DNA of 60,796 nucleotides, from NCBI GenBank assembly GCA_015231885.1, contig JADGAT010000021.1, positions 1-60,796 on the forward strand, in the 5' to 3' direction. The first letter of the stretch is position 1. Each line of letters opens with the position of its first letter. This document shows, piece after piece, positions 1-8,994 of the stretch. This stretch comes from SAR324 cluster bacterium. Its GTDB lineage: Bacteria; SAR324; NAC60-12. The notes beneath the pieces are model-generated. The model was not told the DNA's origin, searched no databases, and worked only from the letters and a program-made list of their open reading frames with translations. The translations under genes were made by a program, and so were the position numbers.

Positions 1-358
1 TGGAAGACGCCTTGTAGCCAAGAAAAAATACTTCCTCATCTTTGTCAACGTTATTTCTGCACGAACCCTAAGGAATGTGGATAAAATAACTTCAAGCAAC
101 AATTCCCTCTTTAGCAAAGGAAGCAGGGGGGATTGTCAAAAAATAGGGAGGTTATTTAATTTTTCATTCCTAAAGGAGATGCGATATTTCAAAATATCTC
201 TTATCTGCGATGTGTTATTGTCTGTGTGAAGACGGGCAGGATAGCGCAAAAACCCCATTTATTCGAATTTTCAAGCGAACTCGAGATGCTGAGTGCTTTG
301 CAGGAGTACCTTGAGGCGTGTTGTCTATTTTTTGATTGATTTGAAAAGGAGTGGATAT
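1..358. other. Leading region without a confident gene
   Basis: No convincing gene lies here. Plus frame 1 is open from the window edge to a TAA at 82-84 and ends in a Cys-containing peptide (LCQRYFCTNPKECG), so it could be the 3' end of a gene truncated by the window. Frame 2 is open to about 228 but shows no recognisable protein. At 95-135 there is a low-complexity stretch (CCCTCTTTAGCAAAGG followed by a G run) resembling the pyrimidine/purine hairpin-like repeats found between genes in many genomes. A perfect 7-bp dyad (GATATTT-CA-AAATATC) sits at 183-198. Confidence 0.4.
183..198. promoter_or_regulatory. Inverted repeat upstream of the ABC cluster
   Basis: GATATTT, two bases, AAATATC form a perfect 7-bp dyad about 160 bases before the DUF4340 gene start. 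The size and position fit an operator or a short palindrome, but there is no matching site elsewhere to test this against. Confidence 0.25.
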
Positions 359-1423
359 ATGCTACAGAAGTTATCCATTGTGGCGGGAATATTGGTGATG
401 CTTAGTGTAGTCTTGTGGTTTGTCGGGACTGATTCTTCCTCCACTGTTGGGCAGCCGAAGCAAAATGTGACCATTTTGTCCGAGTTGGATACACAAAAGC
501 TTTTTCGTATTGACATCCAAGGTAGTAAAGACAAGGTTGGATTGGTAAAAGGAACTGACCTTCGTTGGAAAGTAGAAGGTATGAACTATGATGCTGATTC
601 GAAGAAGATTCAGGAGCTTCTTGTGCAACTGCTCAAGGTAAAATTAGGAGATAAGGTCACAGAAAAGGTAGAGCACCATGCCCGGTTCCAGCTAATTCAT
701 TTAAAAGACAATAATAATCAGTGGGAGGAGCAGAAAACAGGGAAATTGCTGCATCTGAAAGGTCCTGAGGGAACGACTCTTTTAGAGATCTTATTGGGAA
801 AAAATCGCAGTGAAAAAAGTGGATCCCAACAAGGGCAATATATCCGTTATGCTGATAAACCAGCGGTCTATCTCATTGCAGAAAATATTGACCTGGACGT
901 GACGGGCGAGGATTGGCTGGATACGGAGATCATGGATTTGAAGGGGAGTGATCTTTTCAAAACCATAGAGTTGCAGCGTACCACGGAAATATTTCGTTTC
1001 ATGCGGAAAACAGCACAAGACGAATGGTCTGCGGAAGGTTTGAAAAAAGAGAAGTTGAATCAAACAGCAATTCAATCTATGAGCAATGCCTTAGAAAATT
1101 TAACATTTGATAACATTGTTCCCATGAATACGCCTGTTGAAAAAACAGGCCGCCAAGAGCTTACCTACTATGTTGTTGAATTGTTTGATGGCCGAATTGT
1201 CCGCTTGAGTGTTGGCGAACGTGAAGCTGGGGAGGAAAAAAATTATTATGTTGCGGTTGAAATGGATCTTGGAAAGGATGTGAATGATGAGACCCTAAAA
1301 GGAGAAGTACAAGAGTTCAATCAGCGCTCCAAACCATGGTTGTATTCAGTCAGCTCTTGGGTAGGTCAGCGTTTTTTAAAACAGCGTTCCGATTTAATTA
1401 CCGATGACAAGGAGGCAGAATGA
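359..1423 (+). CDS. DUF4340 domain protein of GldG-type ABC cluster
   Basis: About 354 residues with an N-terminal membrane anchor (MLQKLSIVAGILVMLSVVLW) and a large extracytoplasmic part with the usual DUF4340 layout, such as LRWKVEG near the start and a WL..E segment. The ATG at 359 is chosen over the upstream 293 start because AAAAGGAG lies just before it and the hydrophobic anchor follows directly. The stop overlaps the next start (ATGA at 1420-1423), so translation is probably coupled to the ATPase. DUF4340 proteins usually come last, after the ATPase, permease and GldG genes; here the gene is first. The likely role is the periplasmic component of an ABC-2 type system with unknown substrate. 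Confidence 0.8.
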   Translation: MLQKLSIVAGILVMLSVVLWFVGTDSSSTVGQPKQNVTILSELDTQKLFRIDIQGSKDKVGLVKGTDLRWKVEGMNYDADSKKIQELLVQLLKVKLGDKVTEKVEHHARFQLIHLKDNNNQWEEQKTGKLLHLKGPEGTTLLEILLGKNRSEKSGSQQGQYIRYADKPAVYLIAENIDLDVTGEDWLDTEIMDLKGSDLFKTIELQRTTEIFRFMRKTAQDEWSAEGLKKEKLNQTAIQSMSNALENLTFDNIVPMNTPVEKTGRQELTYYVVELFDGRIVRLSVGEREAGEEKNYYVAVEMDLGKDVNDETLKGEVQEFNQRSKPWLYSVSSWVGQRFLKQRSDLITDDKEAE

Positions 1424-2358
1424 TTCAAGTGGATAAGTTGAGTAAGGTATTTGGCAGTTATCGGGCTGTCGATGATATTTCTTTTGAGGTAGGGCAAGGC
1501 GAAATTTTGGGCTTTTTAGGACCAAATGGGGCAGGCAAGTCCACAACCATGAAAATGATCACTTGCTTTCTTCCTCCTACTTCCGGAACTGCAAAAGTTT
1601 GTGGATATGATATTTTAGAGAACTCCATTCAGGTCCGTGAAAATATTGGCTACTTGCCAGAGAGTGCTCCATCGTACCACGAAATGCTTGTGGAAGAGTT
1701 TTTGCGGTTCACTGGTGAAGTGCGTGGACTTTCGGGAAATGATTTACAAAAGCACGTAGATCGTGTTTTGGAACAAACGGCTTTGCAGGATGTGAAGGAT
1801 CAGTTGATTGATACACTTTCTAAAGGATACCGCCAACGTACTTGTCTGGCACAATCCCTCCTTTCGGATCCTCCTGTTTTGATTCTGGATGAGCCGACTG
1901 ATGGATTAGACCCTAATCAAAAGCATGAAGTACGTACTTTGATTAAAAGAATCAGTGAAAAACGGACGATTCTGGTTTCCACTCATATTTTGGAGGAAGT
2001 GGAAGCTGTGTGCAGCCGAGCCATTATTATTGCAAAAGGCAAAATTGTTGCGGATGGGACTCCAAATCAACTACTGGCTCGTTCCAGCTACCATAATGCA
2101 ATTTCTTTGCGGGTCAAAAGCTTAGAGTCGGAATCTCTTCTTGCTAAGCTGCAACAGATTGCAAACGTCCAAACGGTGCAGCTGCTAGATGCCGGTAAAA
2201 ATGACACTGCTTCATTTCAACTGTTTCCCCAACAGGGAAAATCGATTCTGAATGAGGTAGAGCAATTTATTCAGAACGAACGACTGCATGTAGAACAGTT
2301 ATATTCTGAAAAAGGCCGTCTGGATGAGGTCTTTCGCAAAGTGACTTTGAATGTATAG
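1420..2358 (+). CDS. ABC transporter ATP-binding protein, GldA-like
   Basis: A 312-residue ABC-2 type ATPase. Walker A is GPNGAGKST at about residues 34-42, the signature segment is LSKGYRQR near 135, and Walker B runs into DEPTDGLDP near 160. A family-typical C-terminal extension of about 90 residues follows. The enzyme hydrolyses ATP at the inner face of the cytoplasmic membrane to drive the permease encoded next. The start overlaps the DUF4340 stop, and the permease begins 9 bases after its stop. The cluster resembles gliding-associated GldA/F/G and the many homologous systems in non-gliding bacteria, so gliding should not be assumed. Confidence 0.92.
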   Translation: MIQVDKLSKVFGSYRAVDDISFEVGQGEILGFLGPNGAGKSTTMKMITCFLPPTSGTAKVCGYDILENSIQVRENIGYLPESAPSYHEMLVEEFLRFTGEVRGLSGNDLQKHVDRVLEQTALQDVKDQLIDTLSKGYRQRTCLAQSLLSDPPVLILDEPTDGLDPNQKHEVRTLIKRISEKRTILVSTHILEEVEAVCSRAIIIAKGKIVADGTPNQLLARSSYHNAISLRVKSLESESLLAKLQQIANVQTVQLLDAGKNDTASFQLFPQQGKSILNEVEQFIQNERLHVEQLYSEKGRLDEVFRKVTLNV

Positions 2359-2367
2359 TGAGGAATT

Positions 2368-3102
2368 ATGAAAGGTTTAATGCCCATTTTTAAACGTGAG
2401 CTTCGGGCATATTTTTATTCGCCAGTTGCCTATGTGTTTATTATCATTTTTTTAGTTTCTAACGTGGGATGTACATTCCTGTTAGGAAATTTTTATCGTG
2501 CCAATCAAGCCAGTCTGGAAACCTTTTTTCTTTTTCATCCATGGCTGTACCTGATTTTGATTCCAGCAGTTGGAATGCGGCTTTGGTCAGAAGAACGACG
2601 ATCGGGAACAGTGGAATTGCTGCTGACTTTTCCGGTCACTCTGACAACGGTGGTCATGTCCAAGTTTTTGGCTGCCTGGACTTTTATTGCAATTGCTTTG
2701 TTTTTAACATTTCCTATGATCTTTACGGTGCATTATCTGGGGGATGCTGACAATGGACCTATTATTTCGGGCTACCTGGGTAGTTTATTGATGGCGGGTG
2801 CTTACTTGGCAATTACCAGTTGTACGTCTGCTTTAACAAAAAATCAGGTGATCAGTTTCATTTTGAGTGTGGTGATTTGTCTGGTCTTGGTTTTGTTGGG
2901 ATGGGGGGTTTTGAGTAATATTCTCAATTCGTGGTTTCCTGTTTGGATTTCTGATTTGATTGCTCAATTTAGCTTTACCACCCATTTTAATGCATTGCGC
3001 CGAGGTGTGGTTGATCTGCGAGATTTAATCTACTTTGCCTCCGTCATTGTGTTCATGCTTATGGTCAACGTCGTTATTTTAGATTCTCACAAAGCCCTTT
3101 AG
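2368..3102 (+). CDS. ABC-2 type permease, GldF-like
   Basis: A 244-residue integral membrane protein with about six hydrophobic segments. It begins MKGLMPIFKRELRAYFYSPVA, the classic start of GldF/ABC2_membrane permeases, and contains the MRLWSEERRSGTVELLLT loop conserved in the family. It should form the membrane channel for the preceding ATPase. It sits between the ATPase and GldG genes with only 13 bases before the latter's ATG. Confidence 0.92.
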   Translation: MKGLMPIFKRELRAYFYSPVAYVFIIIFLVSNVGCTFLLGNFYRANQASLETFFLFHPWLYLILIPAVGMRLWSEERRSGTVELLLTFPVTLTTVVMSKFLAAWTFIAIALFLTFPMIFTVHYLGDADNGPIISGYLGSLLMAGAYLAITSCTSALTKNQVISFILSVVICLVLVLLGWGVLSNILNSWFPVWISDLIAQFSFTTHFNALRRGVVDLRDLIYFASVIVFMLMVNVVILDSHKAL

Positions 3103-3115
3103 ATTGAGGACTCTT

Positions 3116-5011
3116 ATGAAGCATTATCAGTGGTCATATTCCGTAATCAGTATTGCTCTTTTAATTGTGTGTCTGGTTGGAGTCAATGTTGTTGGCAGTT
3201 TTCTTCCTCTGCGTGTTGATATTACGGATGACCGACTTTATACGATTTCAGAAGGCACAAAGAAAATTTTAGATGATCTCGAAGAAACCGTCACGATCAA
3301 GTATTATTTTTCTAAAAGCAACTCCGCGTTGCCAACTGAATTCAAAGCTTATGCACAAAGGATAAAAGAGCTGCTGGAAGAATATTCTTATTTGTCGTCT
3401 GGAAAAATTAAATTGGAAGTATTTGACCCAAAACCCGATACTGAAGAAGAAGAGTGGGCGGAGCAGTATGGTATTTCCCCCATTGCTCTGCCAAATGGAG
3501 ACCATCTCTATCTCGGGATGATTGCTCTTCTTTTGGACCAGGAAGTGGTCATCCCATTTTTTGACATGCGGCGCGAGGAGTTTCTGGAATACGATATTTC
3601 TCAGGCAATTCTTACTGTCAATAATCCACAATCACCTAAAATTGGAATCATCAGTTCTCTTAATATGAATGGGGGTGGACCACCTGCTATGGGAGCACGC
3701 CGTCCTCCTAGTCAATGGGCTGTGGTGGCTGAATTGAAAAAGAATTTTGATGTGGAGATGTTGCTGCCCAGTACAGAGGAAATTTCTGATGACATCACGC
3801 TGCTGCTGTTGATACATCCAAAAGGATTTAGTGAGCGATTGCATTATGCTGTCGACCAGTATGTGCTGCGAGGCGGTCGCCTGGTTGTTTTGGTGGATCC
3901 TAGTTCTTATTTTGATGCACAGAATTCTCCTGGAGCGCAGTATGGGATGCCTCCTAATCCGAAAAGCGATCTTCCGAAATTGCTTAAACAATGGGGGGTC
4001 ACATTTGATGCTGGGAAACTGGTTGGGGATTTCAGGTATGCTACTCCGATTAATGCCGGAGGAGGCCAGGTGGTGCGCTATCCATTGTGGATGAGCCTGG
4101 CAGATGAGGCCATGCCATCGGAACACCCCATTACCAGTCAACTTGAATCATTGCTTTTTGTGGACTCTGGGTATTTGAAGAAAGCAAAAGACAGCTCTGT
4201 AGAGTTCACGCCAATCCTGCAAACTTCTTTGGACAGTGCTGTTATTGATTCCATGAAAACACGATTCAGTAAGCCTGATCAAATTATCCGGGATTTGAGA
4301 CCAGATAAAGAGGTGAAGGTCTTGGCCGCTTTTATTAAAAATCAATTTGAGACGGCTTTTCCTGAAGGCCAACCCCCTGAAGAAAAAACAGAGGAAGGCA
4401 AAGAGGCACAAAAAGAAAATGTCCCATTAAAACATGCTCACCTTAAAAAAGCTCAAGAGGCAAACACGATTTTGGTGATTGCCGATGTGGATTTTATTAC
4501 CGATTCGTTTTCTGTACAAAAGTTGAATTTTTTGGGGCAGACCATTACACAACCTCTGAATGATAATTTGAATTTTATGCTGAATGCGGTAGAATTTATT
4601 TCTGGAAATGATGCTTTGATGAGCATACGTTCTAGAGGACGCTTCACCAGACCATTCACCCGTTTGATTGCACTGGAGCAAAAAGCGCAATTACGCTTCC
4701 AGGAGGAAGAAATTGCTTTGAAAAGTAAATTAAAAGAAGTGCAGGACAAACTTCGAAATTTAGAAGAACAAAAAGATTCAAAGCAAAAACGCCTGCTCAC
4801 GTTGGAACAGCAACAGGAGATCAAGGAATTTCGTGTTGAAGAGCTGAAGACACGGAAACGGTTACGGGAAGTCCGTAAAATTTTACGTCAGGATATTGAA
4901 TCACTTGGAAATTGGCTGCTTGGTTTGAATATTTTGTTAATTCCATCACTTGTTGCATTCATTGGTATTGTCTTTTATAGAAGACGTACGAGTAGTCGGC
5001 ACAACCAATAA
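3116..5011 (+). CDS. GldG-family ABC auxiliary protein
   Basis: About 631 residues. An N-terminal membrane segment (ISIALLIVCLVGVNVVGSFLP) is followed by LRVDITDDRLYTIS.GTK, the hallmark of the GldG/ABC_transp_aux family, then a large extracytoplasmic domain. Near residues 540-600 there is a charged coiled coil, then a second membrane helix and a short basic tail. I prefer the ATG at 3116 to the in-frame TTG at 3104 because GAGGA at 3106-3110 is correctly spaced for it. It probably works with the two ABC genes and the DUF4340 protein as a periplasmic partner of unknown substrate. pyrF starts 12 bases downstream. Confidence 0.88.
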   Translation: MKHYQWSYSVISIALLIVCLVGVNVVGSFLPLRVDITDDRLYTISEGTKKILDDLEETVTIKYYFSKSNSALPTEFKAYAQRIKELLEEYSYLSSGKIKLEVFDPKPDTEEEEWAEQYGISPIALPNGDHLYLGMIALLLDQEVVIPFFDMRREEFLEYDISQAILTVNNPQSPKIGIISSLNMNGGGPPAMGARRPPSQWAVVAELKKNFDVEMLLPSTEEISDDITLLLLIHPKGFSERLHYAVDQYVLRGGRLVVLVDPSSYFDAQNSPGAQYGMPPNPKSDLPKLLKQWGVTFDAGKLVGDFRYATPINAGGGQVVRYPLWMSLADEAMPSEHPITSQLESLLFVDSGYLKKAKDSSVEFTPILQTSLDSAVIDSMKTRFSKPDQIIRDLRPDKEVKVLAAFIKNQFETAFPEGQPPEEKTEEGKEAQKENVPLKHAHLKKAQEANTILVIADVDFITDSFSVQKLNFLGQTITQPLNDNLNFMLNAVEFISGNDALMSIRSRGRFTRPFTRLIALEQKAQLRFQEEEIALKSKLKEVQDKLRNLEEQKDSKQKRLLTLEQQQEIKEFRVEELKTRKRLREVRKILRQDIESLGNWLLGLNILLIPSLVAFIGIVFYRRRTSSRHNQ

Positions 5012-5023
5012 TCAAAGGAGTGC

Positions 5024-5827
5024 ATGCAATTTTATCAAAAGCTGAACAATGCCATTGAGAGTAAAAACAGCAGAGTCTGCATTGGATTGGACCCTGTATT
5101 GGAACGTCTTCCTCGACATTTGCAACAAGCCGCAAACCCGGTCTTAACATTTCTTGAACAGGTTGTGGAGGCAACTCAGGAATGGGCGGCTGCTTACAAG
5201 CCCAATTTTGCCTATTTTGAAGCACTGGGGCCGGAAGGCTTGAAAACATTGGAACAAATCATAGAAAAAATTCCTGCTGATTCAGTGATTATCGGGGATG
5301 CAAAACGAGGAGATGTTGGGCATTCTGCGGCAATGTATGCCAAAGCTGTTTTTGAAACTTTTTCCTGTGATGCCGTAACGGTAAGTCCTTATCAGGGAGA
5401 AGATGCGCTGCAGCCTTTTTTAGAGTACGAGGACAAAGGGACATTTGTTTTATGCTTGACCTCAAATCCGGGTGCCGATGATTTTCAGGTTCCCTATGAC
5501 CTCTATTTGCGGGTTGCTGAAAAAGTAAAAAGCTGGAATGTCAGGAAAAACTGCGGGTTGGTGGTCGGGGCAACTCGGCCTGGTTTGATTCAAACGGTGC
5601 GGGAGGTGTCAGGACCCATGCCATTTTTAATTCCTGGGGTGGGGGCACAGGGCGGAGATTTGGAAGAGACCATCAAGTATGCCAGTGACGGTACTGCGAT
5701 TCCCTATGTGATCAATGCGTCTCGAAGTGTCCTCTATGCTTCTAACGGAGAAGACTTTGCCCAGAATGCCGGAGAAGCTGCAAAACAACTTTGTCAGTCA
5801 ATCAATGCCGCATACAAATCAAGCTAG
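5024..5827 (+). CDS. pyrF: Orotidine 5'-phosphate decarboxylase (type 2)
   Basis: This 267-residue enzyme catalyses OMP to UMP, the last step of de novo pyrimidine synthesis. The active-site segment DAKRGDVG is at residues 92-99, the N-terminal substrate loop is CIGLDP, and the phosphate-binding end is GVGAQGGD. Its length and the AYKPNFAYFEALG segment fit the longer type 2 PyrF family rather than the E. coli form. It follows the ABC cluster closely and may be cotranscribed with it. Its TAG overlaps the stop of the convergent carboxypeptidase gene in the four-base palindrome CTAG (5824-5827). Confidence 0.95.
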   Translation: MQFYQKLNNAIESKNSRVCIGLDPVLERLPRHLQQAANPVLTFLEQVVEATQEWAAAYKPNFAYFEALGPEGLKTLEQIIEKIPADSVIIGDAKRGDVGHSAAMYAKAVFETFSCDAVTVSPYQGEDALQPFLEYEDKGTFVLCLTSNPGADDFQVPYDLYLRVAEKVKSWNVRKNCGLVVGATRPGLIQTVREVSGPMPFLIPGVGAQGGDLEETIKYASDGTAIPYVINASRSVLYASNGEDFAQNAGEAAKQLCQSINAAYKSS

Positions 5828-6996
5828 AGCTTAAGAGATTCTTTTAGATTTTGCCAAAATGTTTTTTTTGTGACGCTTTTGGCTGCATGTAGATCGATGG
5901 TCTGGAGGATTTTATCATTGAGTTTGAGTTCGATATTGCCAAGAATTTTACCCTCTATGACTGGGGCTTCAATCGATTCAGGCAAGTTGATGCGCTGTTC
6001 TATTTTGTTATGATCGGATCTCTTTAAAAAAAACCGGGCTGTTTCCGCAAGTATAAGATCGACCGTTTCGCTTTGGCCTTTTTTGACACTGACTGACTGC
6101 TTAAAGGTTTCTCCTTTGTGGAGTACCGTTACGTACCCATATTTACTAAATCCCCGAGCCAATAGGCGAGCCGCAATTTTTGTTCGAATGGACGTCTTTT
6201 TGGCCCCCATCACAGCCGCAATCAATCTTGTGTCACCACGCTTGGCAGTTGCAACCACACTGAATCCTGCTTTTCGATGATATCCGGTTTTTAAACCATC
6301 CACTTCCGGCATTTTTTTCAGCAAATGACGATTGGTGTTTAACAGCTCGAACGTATTGTTGCGAAACATATCTCGCCTCACAGAAGACCATTTGATATAT
6401 TGAGGATGCTTCAGCAATTCCTGACCAAGAAGAGCTTGATCGTAAGCAGTAGTAATGGTTTCCTGTTGTCCTCTGCCTGGGGGTAAACCATGGGGATTTT
6501 GGTAGATGGTATCTTTCATTTTTAATTTCTGAGCACGGCGATTCATCATTTCCACGAAGCCCTGTTGATCGCCACCAATATATTCAGCAACGGAGACGGC
6601 TGCATCATTTGCCGATCCAATGACGACTGCACGCATCAGCTCGCCTAATTCAAAAACTTCTCCTTGTTTCAAAAAAACCTGATGTCCTCCGATTTTACTG
6701 GCCCACTTAGAAACCGTTATCTGATCCGTCAGTTTTATTTGTTTTTCCTGCAGATGCTCTAAGACAATCAAGCTGACCATCATTTTCACAATGGAGGCAG
6801 GGTTGATTAATTTCTGCGAATTTTCGGCATGAAGTATAGTCCCAGTGGTGGGTTCCATCACAATTGCGGCTTTGTATAGCTCTTGGTTGTCTTTGATGAG
6901 AAGGGGTTGTGCCAAAAGGGATGGCGAAAGAACAACTTTGGAGAAAACAAAACTAAGGACCAAAATAAAAAATATTTGGTATGGTTTTTTTGTCAT
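5824..6996 (-). CDS. dacA: D-alanyl-D-alanine carboxypeptidase (PBP5 family)
   Basis: About 390 residues. This low-molecular-weight penicillin-binding protein trims the terminal D-Ala from peptidoglycan stem peptides. A cleavable signal peptide (MTKKPYQIFFILVLSFVF...LLAQ) leads to the S11 peptidase motifs SIVK (Ser68, Lys71), SAN and KTG, then a PBP5 C-terminal domain and a weakly amphipathic tail. The ATG at 6996 is chosen because it opens the signal peptide; the upstream in-frame TTG at 7053 would add 19 residues in front of it. That TTG overlaps the stop of the TerB-like gene, so the two genes are probably one transcript. Confidence 0.9.
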   Translation of the reverse strand: MTKKPYQIFFILVLSFVFSKVVLSPSLLAQPLLIKDNQELYKAAIVMEPTTGTILHAENSQKLINPASIVKMMVSLIVLEHLQEKQIKLTDQITVSKWASKIGGHQVFLKQGEVFELGELMRAVVIGSANDAAVSVAEYIGGDQQGFVEMMNRRAQKLKMKDTIYQNPHGLPPGRGQQETITTAYDQALLGQELLKHPQYIKWSSVRRDMFRNNTFELLNTNRHLLKKMPEVDGLKTGYHRKAGFSVVATAKRGDTRLIAAVMGAKKTSIRTKIAARLLARGFSKYGYVTVLHKGETFKQSVSVKKGQSETVDLILAETARFFLKRSDHNKIEQRINLPESIEAPVIEGKILGNIELKLNDKILQTIDLHAAKSVTKKTFWQNLKESLKL

Positions 6997-7049
6997 GCAG
7001 AATACGATTGTTTTGTAAAGGTGATGGAGTGATCCGGAAAATAAATAGA

Positions 7050-7463
7050 TCAACTTGCCAATGAAAAGATATGTGCAAGCTGCTGTTTTCCTCTGGAAAT
7101 GGTCTCTTCAATTTCTCCAGGACTGCATTTGAGATGCTTTCCTATTTCATAAATCATTTCTTGTTCTTTTTCGTGAAATTCAGCGTCTGCAATTGCCGCA
7201 TCCACACAATCTTCGAGTATGGTAATGGATAGTTCGTGAGATAATCCTTTTACTGGCAGAATTTTCTCTGGTGAGGACCGCTGGCTCTGTTTCTTTAAGT
7301 CCGCAAGTCGTTTTGGAGAGTTTATAAATAGTTCAAATATGATTTGCATGTACTTTTGCTCAGAAGGATGAATATGACCATCTGCAAGTGCCATATTGAC
7401 CATAGTACGAGCATACCAGAATTGTTGCTTTGGATCGAGTTGTGTAAATGTACTTTTGTTCAT
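7050..7463 (-). CDS. TerB-like helical protein
   Basis: A 137-residue soluble, helical protein. Two repeated segments, ALADGHIHPSEQKYM near residues 27-40 and AIADAEFHEKEQEMI near 95-110, match the tandem acidic metal-binding helices of the TerB/DUF533-like fold. These are common in single-domain TerB proteins and co-chaperone-like proteins. The function is unknown. It lies directly upstream of the D,D-carboxypeptidase gene on the same strand. Confidence 0.7.
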   Translation of the reverse strand: MNKSTFTQLDPKQQFWYARTMVNMALADGHIHPSEQKYMQIIFELFINSPKRLADLKKQSQRSSPEKILPVKGLSHELSITILEDCVDAAIADAEFHEKEQEMIYEIGKHLKCSPGEIEETISRGKQQLAHIFSLAS

Positions 7464-7523
7464 AGGTACCTATTTTTGTTAATAATACCATTTGATAAGA
7501 GATAAATGTCCAGTTATTTTAAT

Positions 7524-7539
7524 AAGAGTTTGCACTCTT
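7524..7539. other. Short hairpin in intergenic region
   Basis: AAGAGT, loop TTGC, ACTCTT form a perfect 6-bp stem in the AT-rich region between the divergent TerB-like gene and the small membrane protein. No T run follows, so it is not a clear terminator. Confidence 0.3.
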
Positions 7540-7608
7540 TGGCAAAACTCGATATTAATAATAAGTAATTTTTTTTTGTCACTTTTAACTGAACGTAAGA
7601 GGTTTTCT

Positions 7609-7707
7609 ATGCATGAAATGGATACATTAGTTACTTTTTTTGTTATCTCCGGACTGTATGTTGCTTTGTTTTATCTATCGGAAGTCATTGCAATGCCAGA
7701 AAAATAA
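7609..7707 (+). CDS. Small single-span membrane protein
   Basis: A 32-residue peptide starting MHEMDTLVTFFVISGLYVAL: a short acidic N-terminus, one hydrophobic span of about 20 residues and a short tail ending AMPEK. AAGAGG at 7598-7602 is well placed before the ATG at 7609. The same frame is open further upstream to 7492, but that part has no ribosome site and looks like noise. The function is unknown. Confidence 0.5.
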   Translation: MHEMDTLVTFFVISGLYVALFYLSEVIAMPEK

Positions 7708-7715
7708 AAGAGCAG

Positions 7716-7736
7716 CCATCCCTCTGCCTGGGGTGG
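7716..7736 (+). other. GC-rich hairpin before lipoprotein gene
   Basis: CCATCCC, loop of 7, GGGGTGG gives a 7-bp stem with one G-U pair in an otherwise AT-rich spacer. It starts 9 bases after the small membrane protein stop and ends 14 bases before the next ATG. It could end the small transcript, although it lacks a T run, or limit translation of the lipoprotein gene. Confidence 0.35.
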
Positions 7737-7750
7737 AAAGTTGAGTCTGA

Positions 7751-8488
7751 ATGAAACATCTATGTCAATGGTTTTTTATTATAATATACAGTTCTTGTAT
7801 TGCTGGATGTTTGACCACCCCTGAAGTAGTAATAGGCCCTCAAAACTTTCTCTCCACTCAGCCATTTCCAGGTTACCAGTCCTCTGGACGCATATTGTTA
7901 GCCAACGAAGATCAAAAATATGCAGGAGAACTGAAGTTTAATTTATCAAAAAATTTTGAACTTCATATACAAATTTTTGCTCCAATCATCGGCACTTTAG
8001 TATACGAAGTTCGTGCCAATCATGAGCAATTCATGATCCTGGACTTTGGAAATCAAAAATATTTATTAGAGGAAAATATTTCTCCTATCCGCCATGAATG
8101 GTTAGGCATTGATGTCTCTTTAGACGAGTTGAGTTGGATGATTTGGGGTCGTATACCCAACTCCAAGTTCCAACAGTATCATGGACAAATGATATCTCAA
8201 AATAAAATTCAGTTGTTTTCAGAGGACTCTGTATTGTTGATGACTCTTTCTCCAAATGGTCTTCTTCAAAGTGTGCAGAAAAAAAATGAAGATGCCACTA
8301 TTTATGAAGCCTTCATTCGAAAATATCAGAATGTTGCAGGAAGGCTGTATCCTGAAAAAATTCAGATAACGCAACAGGAAAATCGAGGGAAGCTCTTGCT
8401 GGTAATGCTTGATATTGATTCTGGCACGCAAAATAGTCCTTTGTCTTTTCAACCAGCCGAGGGCATGACTACTTACTCTGAAGAGTAA
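7751..8488 (+). CDS. Outer-membrane lipoprotein, LolB/DUF4292-like
   Basis: A 245-residue protein with a lipoprotein signal: a hydrophobic stretch ending SSCIAGC, so Cys19 or so would be lipidated. The rest is beta-rich with the pattern of LolB/LolA-type beta barrels (GRILLANEDQKYAGELKFNL, then ELHIQIFAPIIGTLVYEVR), and no membrane spans follow. A LolB-like or DUF4292-like role is plausible but unproven. The next lipoprotein gene begins 2 bases after its stop, so the two are cotranscribed. Confidence 0.6.
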   Translation: MKHLCQWFFIIIYSSCIAGCLTTPEVVIGPQNFLSTQPFPGYQSSGRILLANEDQKYAGELKFNLSKNFELHIQIFAPIIGTLVYEVRANHEQFMILDFGNQKYLLEENISPIRHEWLGIDVSLDELSWMIWGRIPNSKFQQYHGQMISQNKIQLFSEDSVLLMTLSPNGLLQSVQKKNEDATIYEAFIRKYQNVAGRLYPEKIQITQQENRGKLLLVMLDIDSGTQNSPLSFQPAEGMTTYSEE

Positions 8489-8490
8489 TC

Positions 8491-8844
8491 ATGTTTTCAT
8501 TGTTGAAACAATTATTGATCATTTGTCTAGCTGGGTTGGCAGCTTGCCAAACTCCTACTGCTTCTTATGTCTTCCCCTCTTCTTCTGTTATCTATCCTCC
8601 AGCTTCAAGAGAACCATCCCCTTTTTTATATCCTTCAGCGGATCAAATCGATATTCAGTTTCTTTGTAATCATATCTACAGTATTCCCAAGTTTGAAGCC
8701 AAACCATATACGGGTTCGTCAGTCCCACGGATGCTTGTTGTAACAGAAAGTACGGTTACGGTTTATTTCTCAAATAATTATACCCAGACTGCCGCAAAAC
8801 CCGATTCCGTTGAATTGGGGCCTGGTTATTATCAGTGTTTATGA
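8491..8844 (+). CDS. Small lipoprotein of unknown function
   Basis: A 117-residue protein with the signal MFSLLKQLLIICLAGLAAC, where LAAC is the lipobox, followed by a Pro/Ser-rich segment and a small beta-rich domain. I do not recognise the family. It is tightly coupled to the preceding lipoprotein gene (2-base gap). Confidence 0.6.
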   Translation: MFSLLKQLLIICLAGLAACQTPTASYVFPSSSVIYPPASREPSPFLYPSADQIDIQFLCNHIYSIPKFEAKPYTGSSVPRMLVVTESTVTVYFSNNYTQTAAKPDSVELGPGYYQCL

Positions 8845-8944
8845 AAATGCGTAGGAATGCTCAAACAATAACTTACCAAGTCTACTCGTCTTTTCAACGA
8901 TCTTCTGCGTTGCTTTGCCGGTTACATAGTAAACCATGCGCCTG

Positions 8945-8972
8945 ATAAAATGCCTTGAATCTCGATGAAAAT
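8945..8972 (-). repeat. Dispersed intergenic repeat, copy 1
   Basis: Read on the minus strand, 8945-8972 begins ATTTTCATCGAGATTCAAGG and continues CATTTTAT. The copy at 18060-18086 on the plus strand differs at only 2 of the first 27 positions. Both copies lie between genes. Confidence 0.6.
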
Positions 8973-8994
8973 CCGGCCTCACGGTAGCATGTTC

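Noticed and set aside
359..5011. Gliding motility machinery
   Set aside because: Only the GldA/F/G-like ABC part is here; homologues occur widely in non-gliding bacteria and no other gliding genes are seen.
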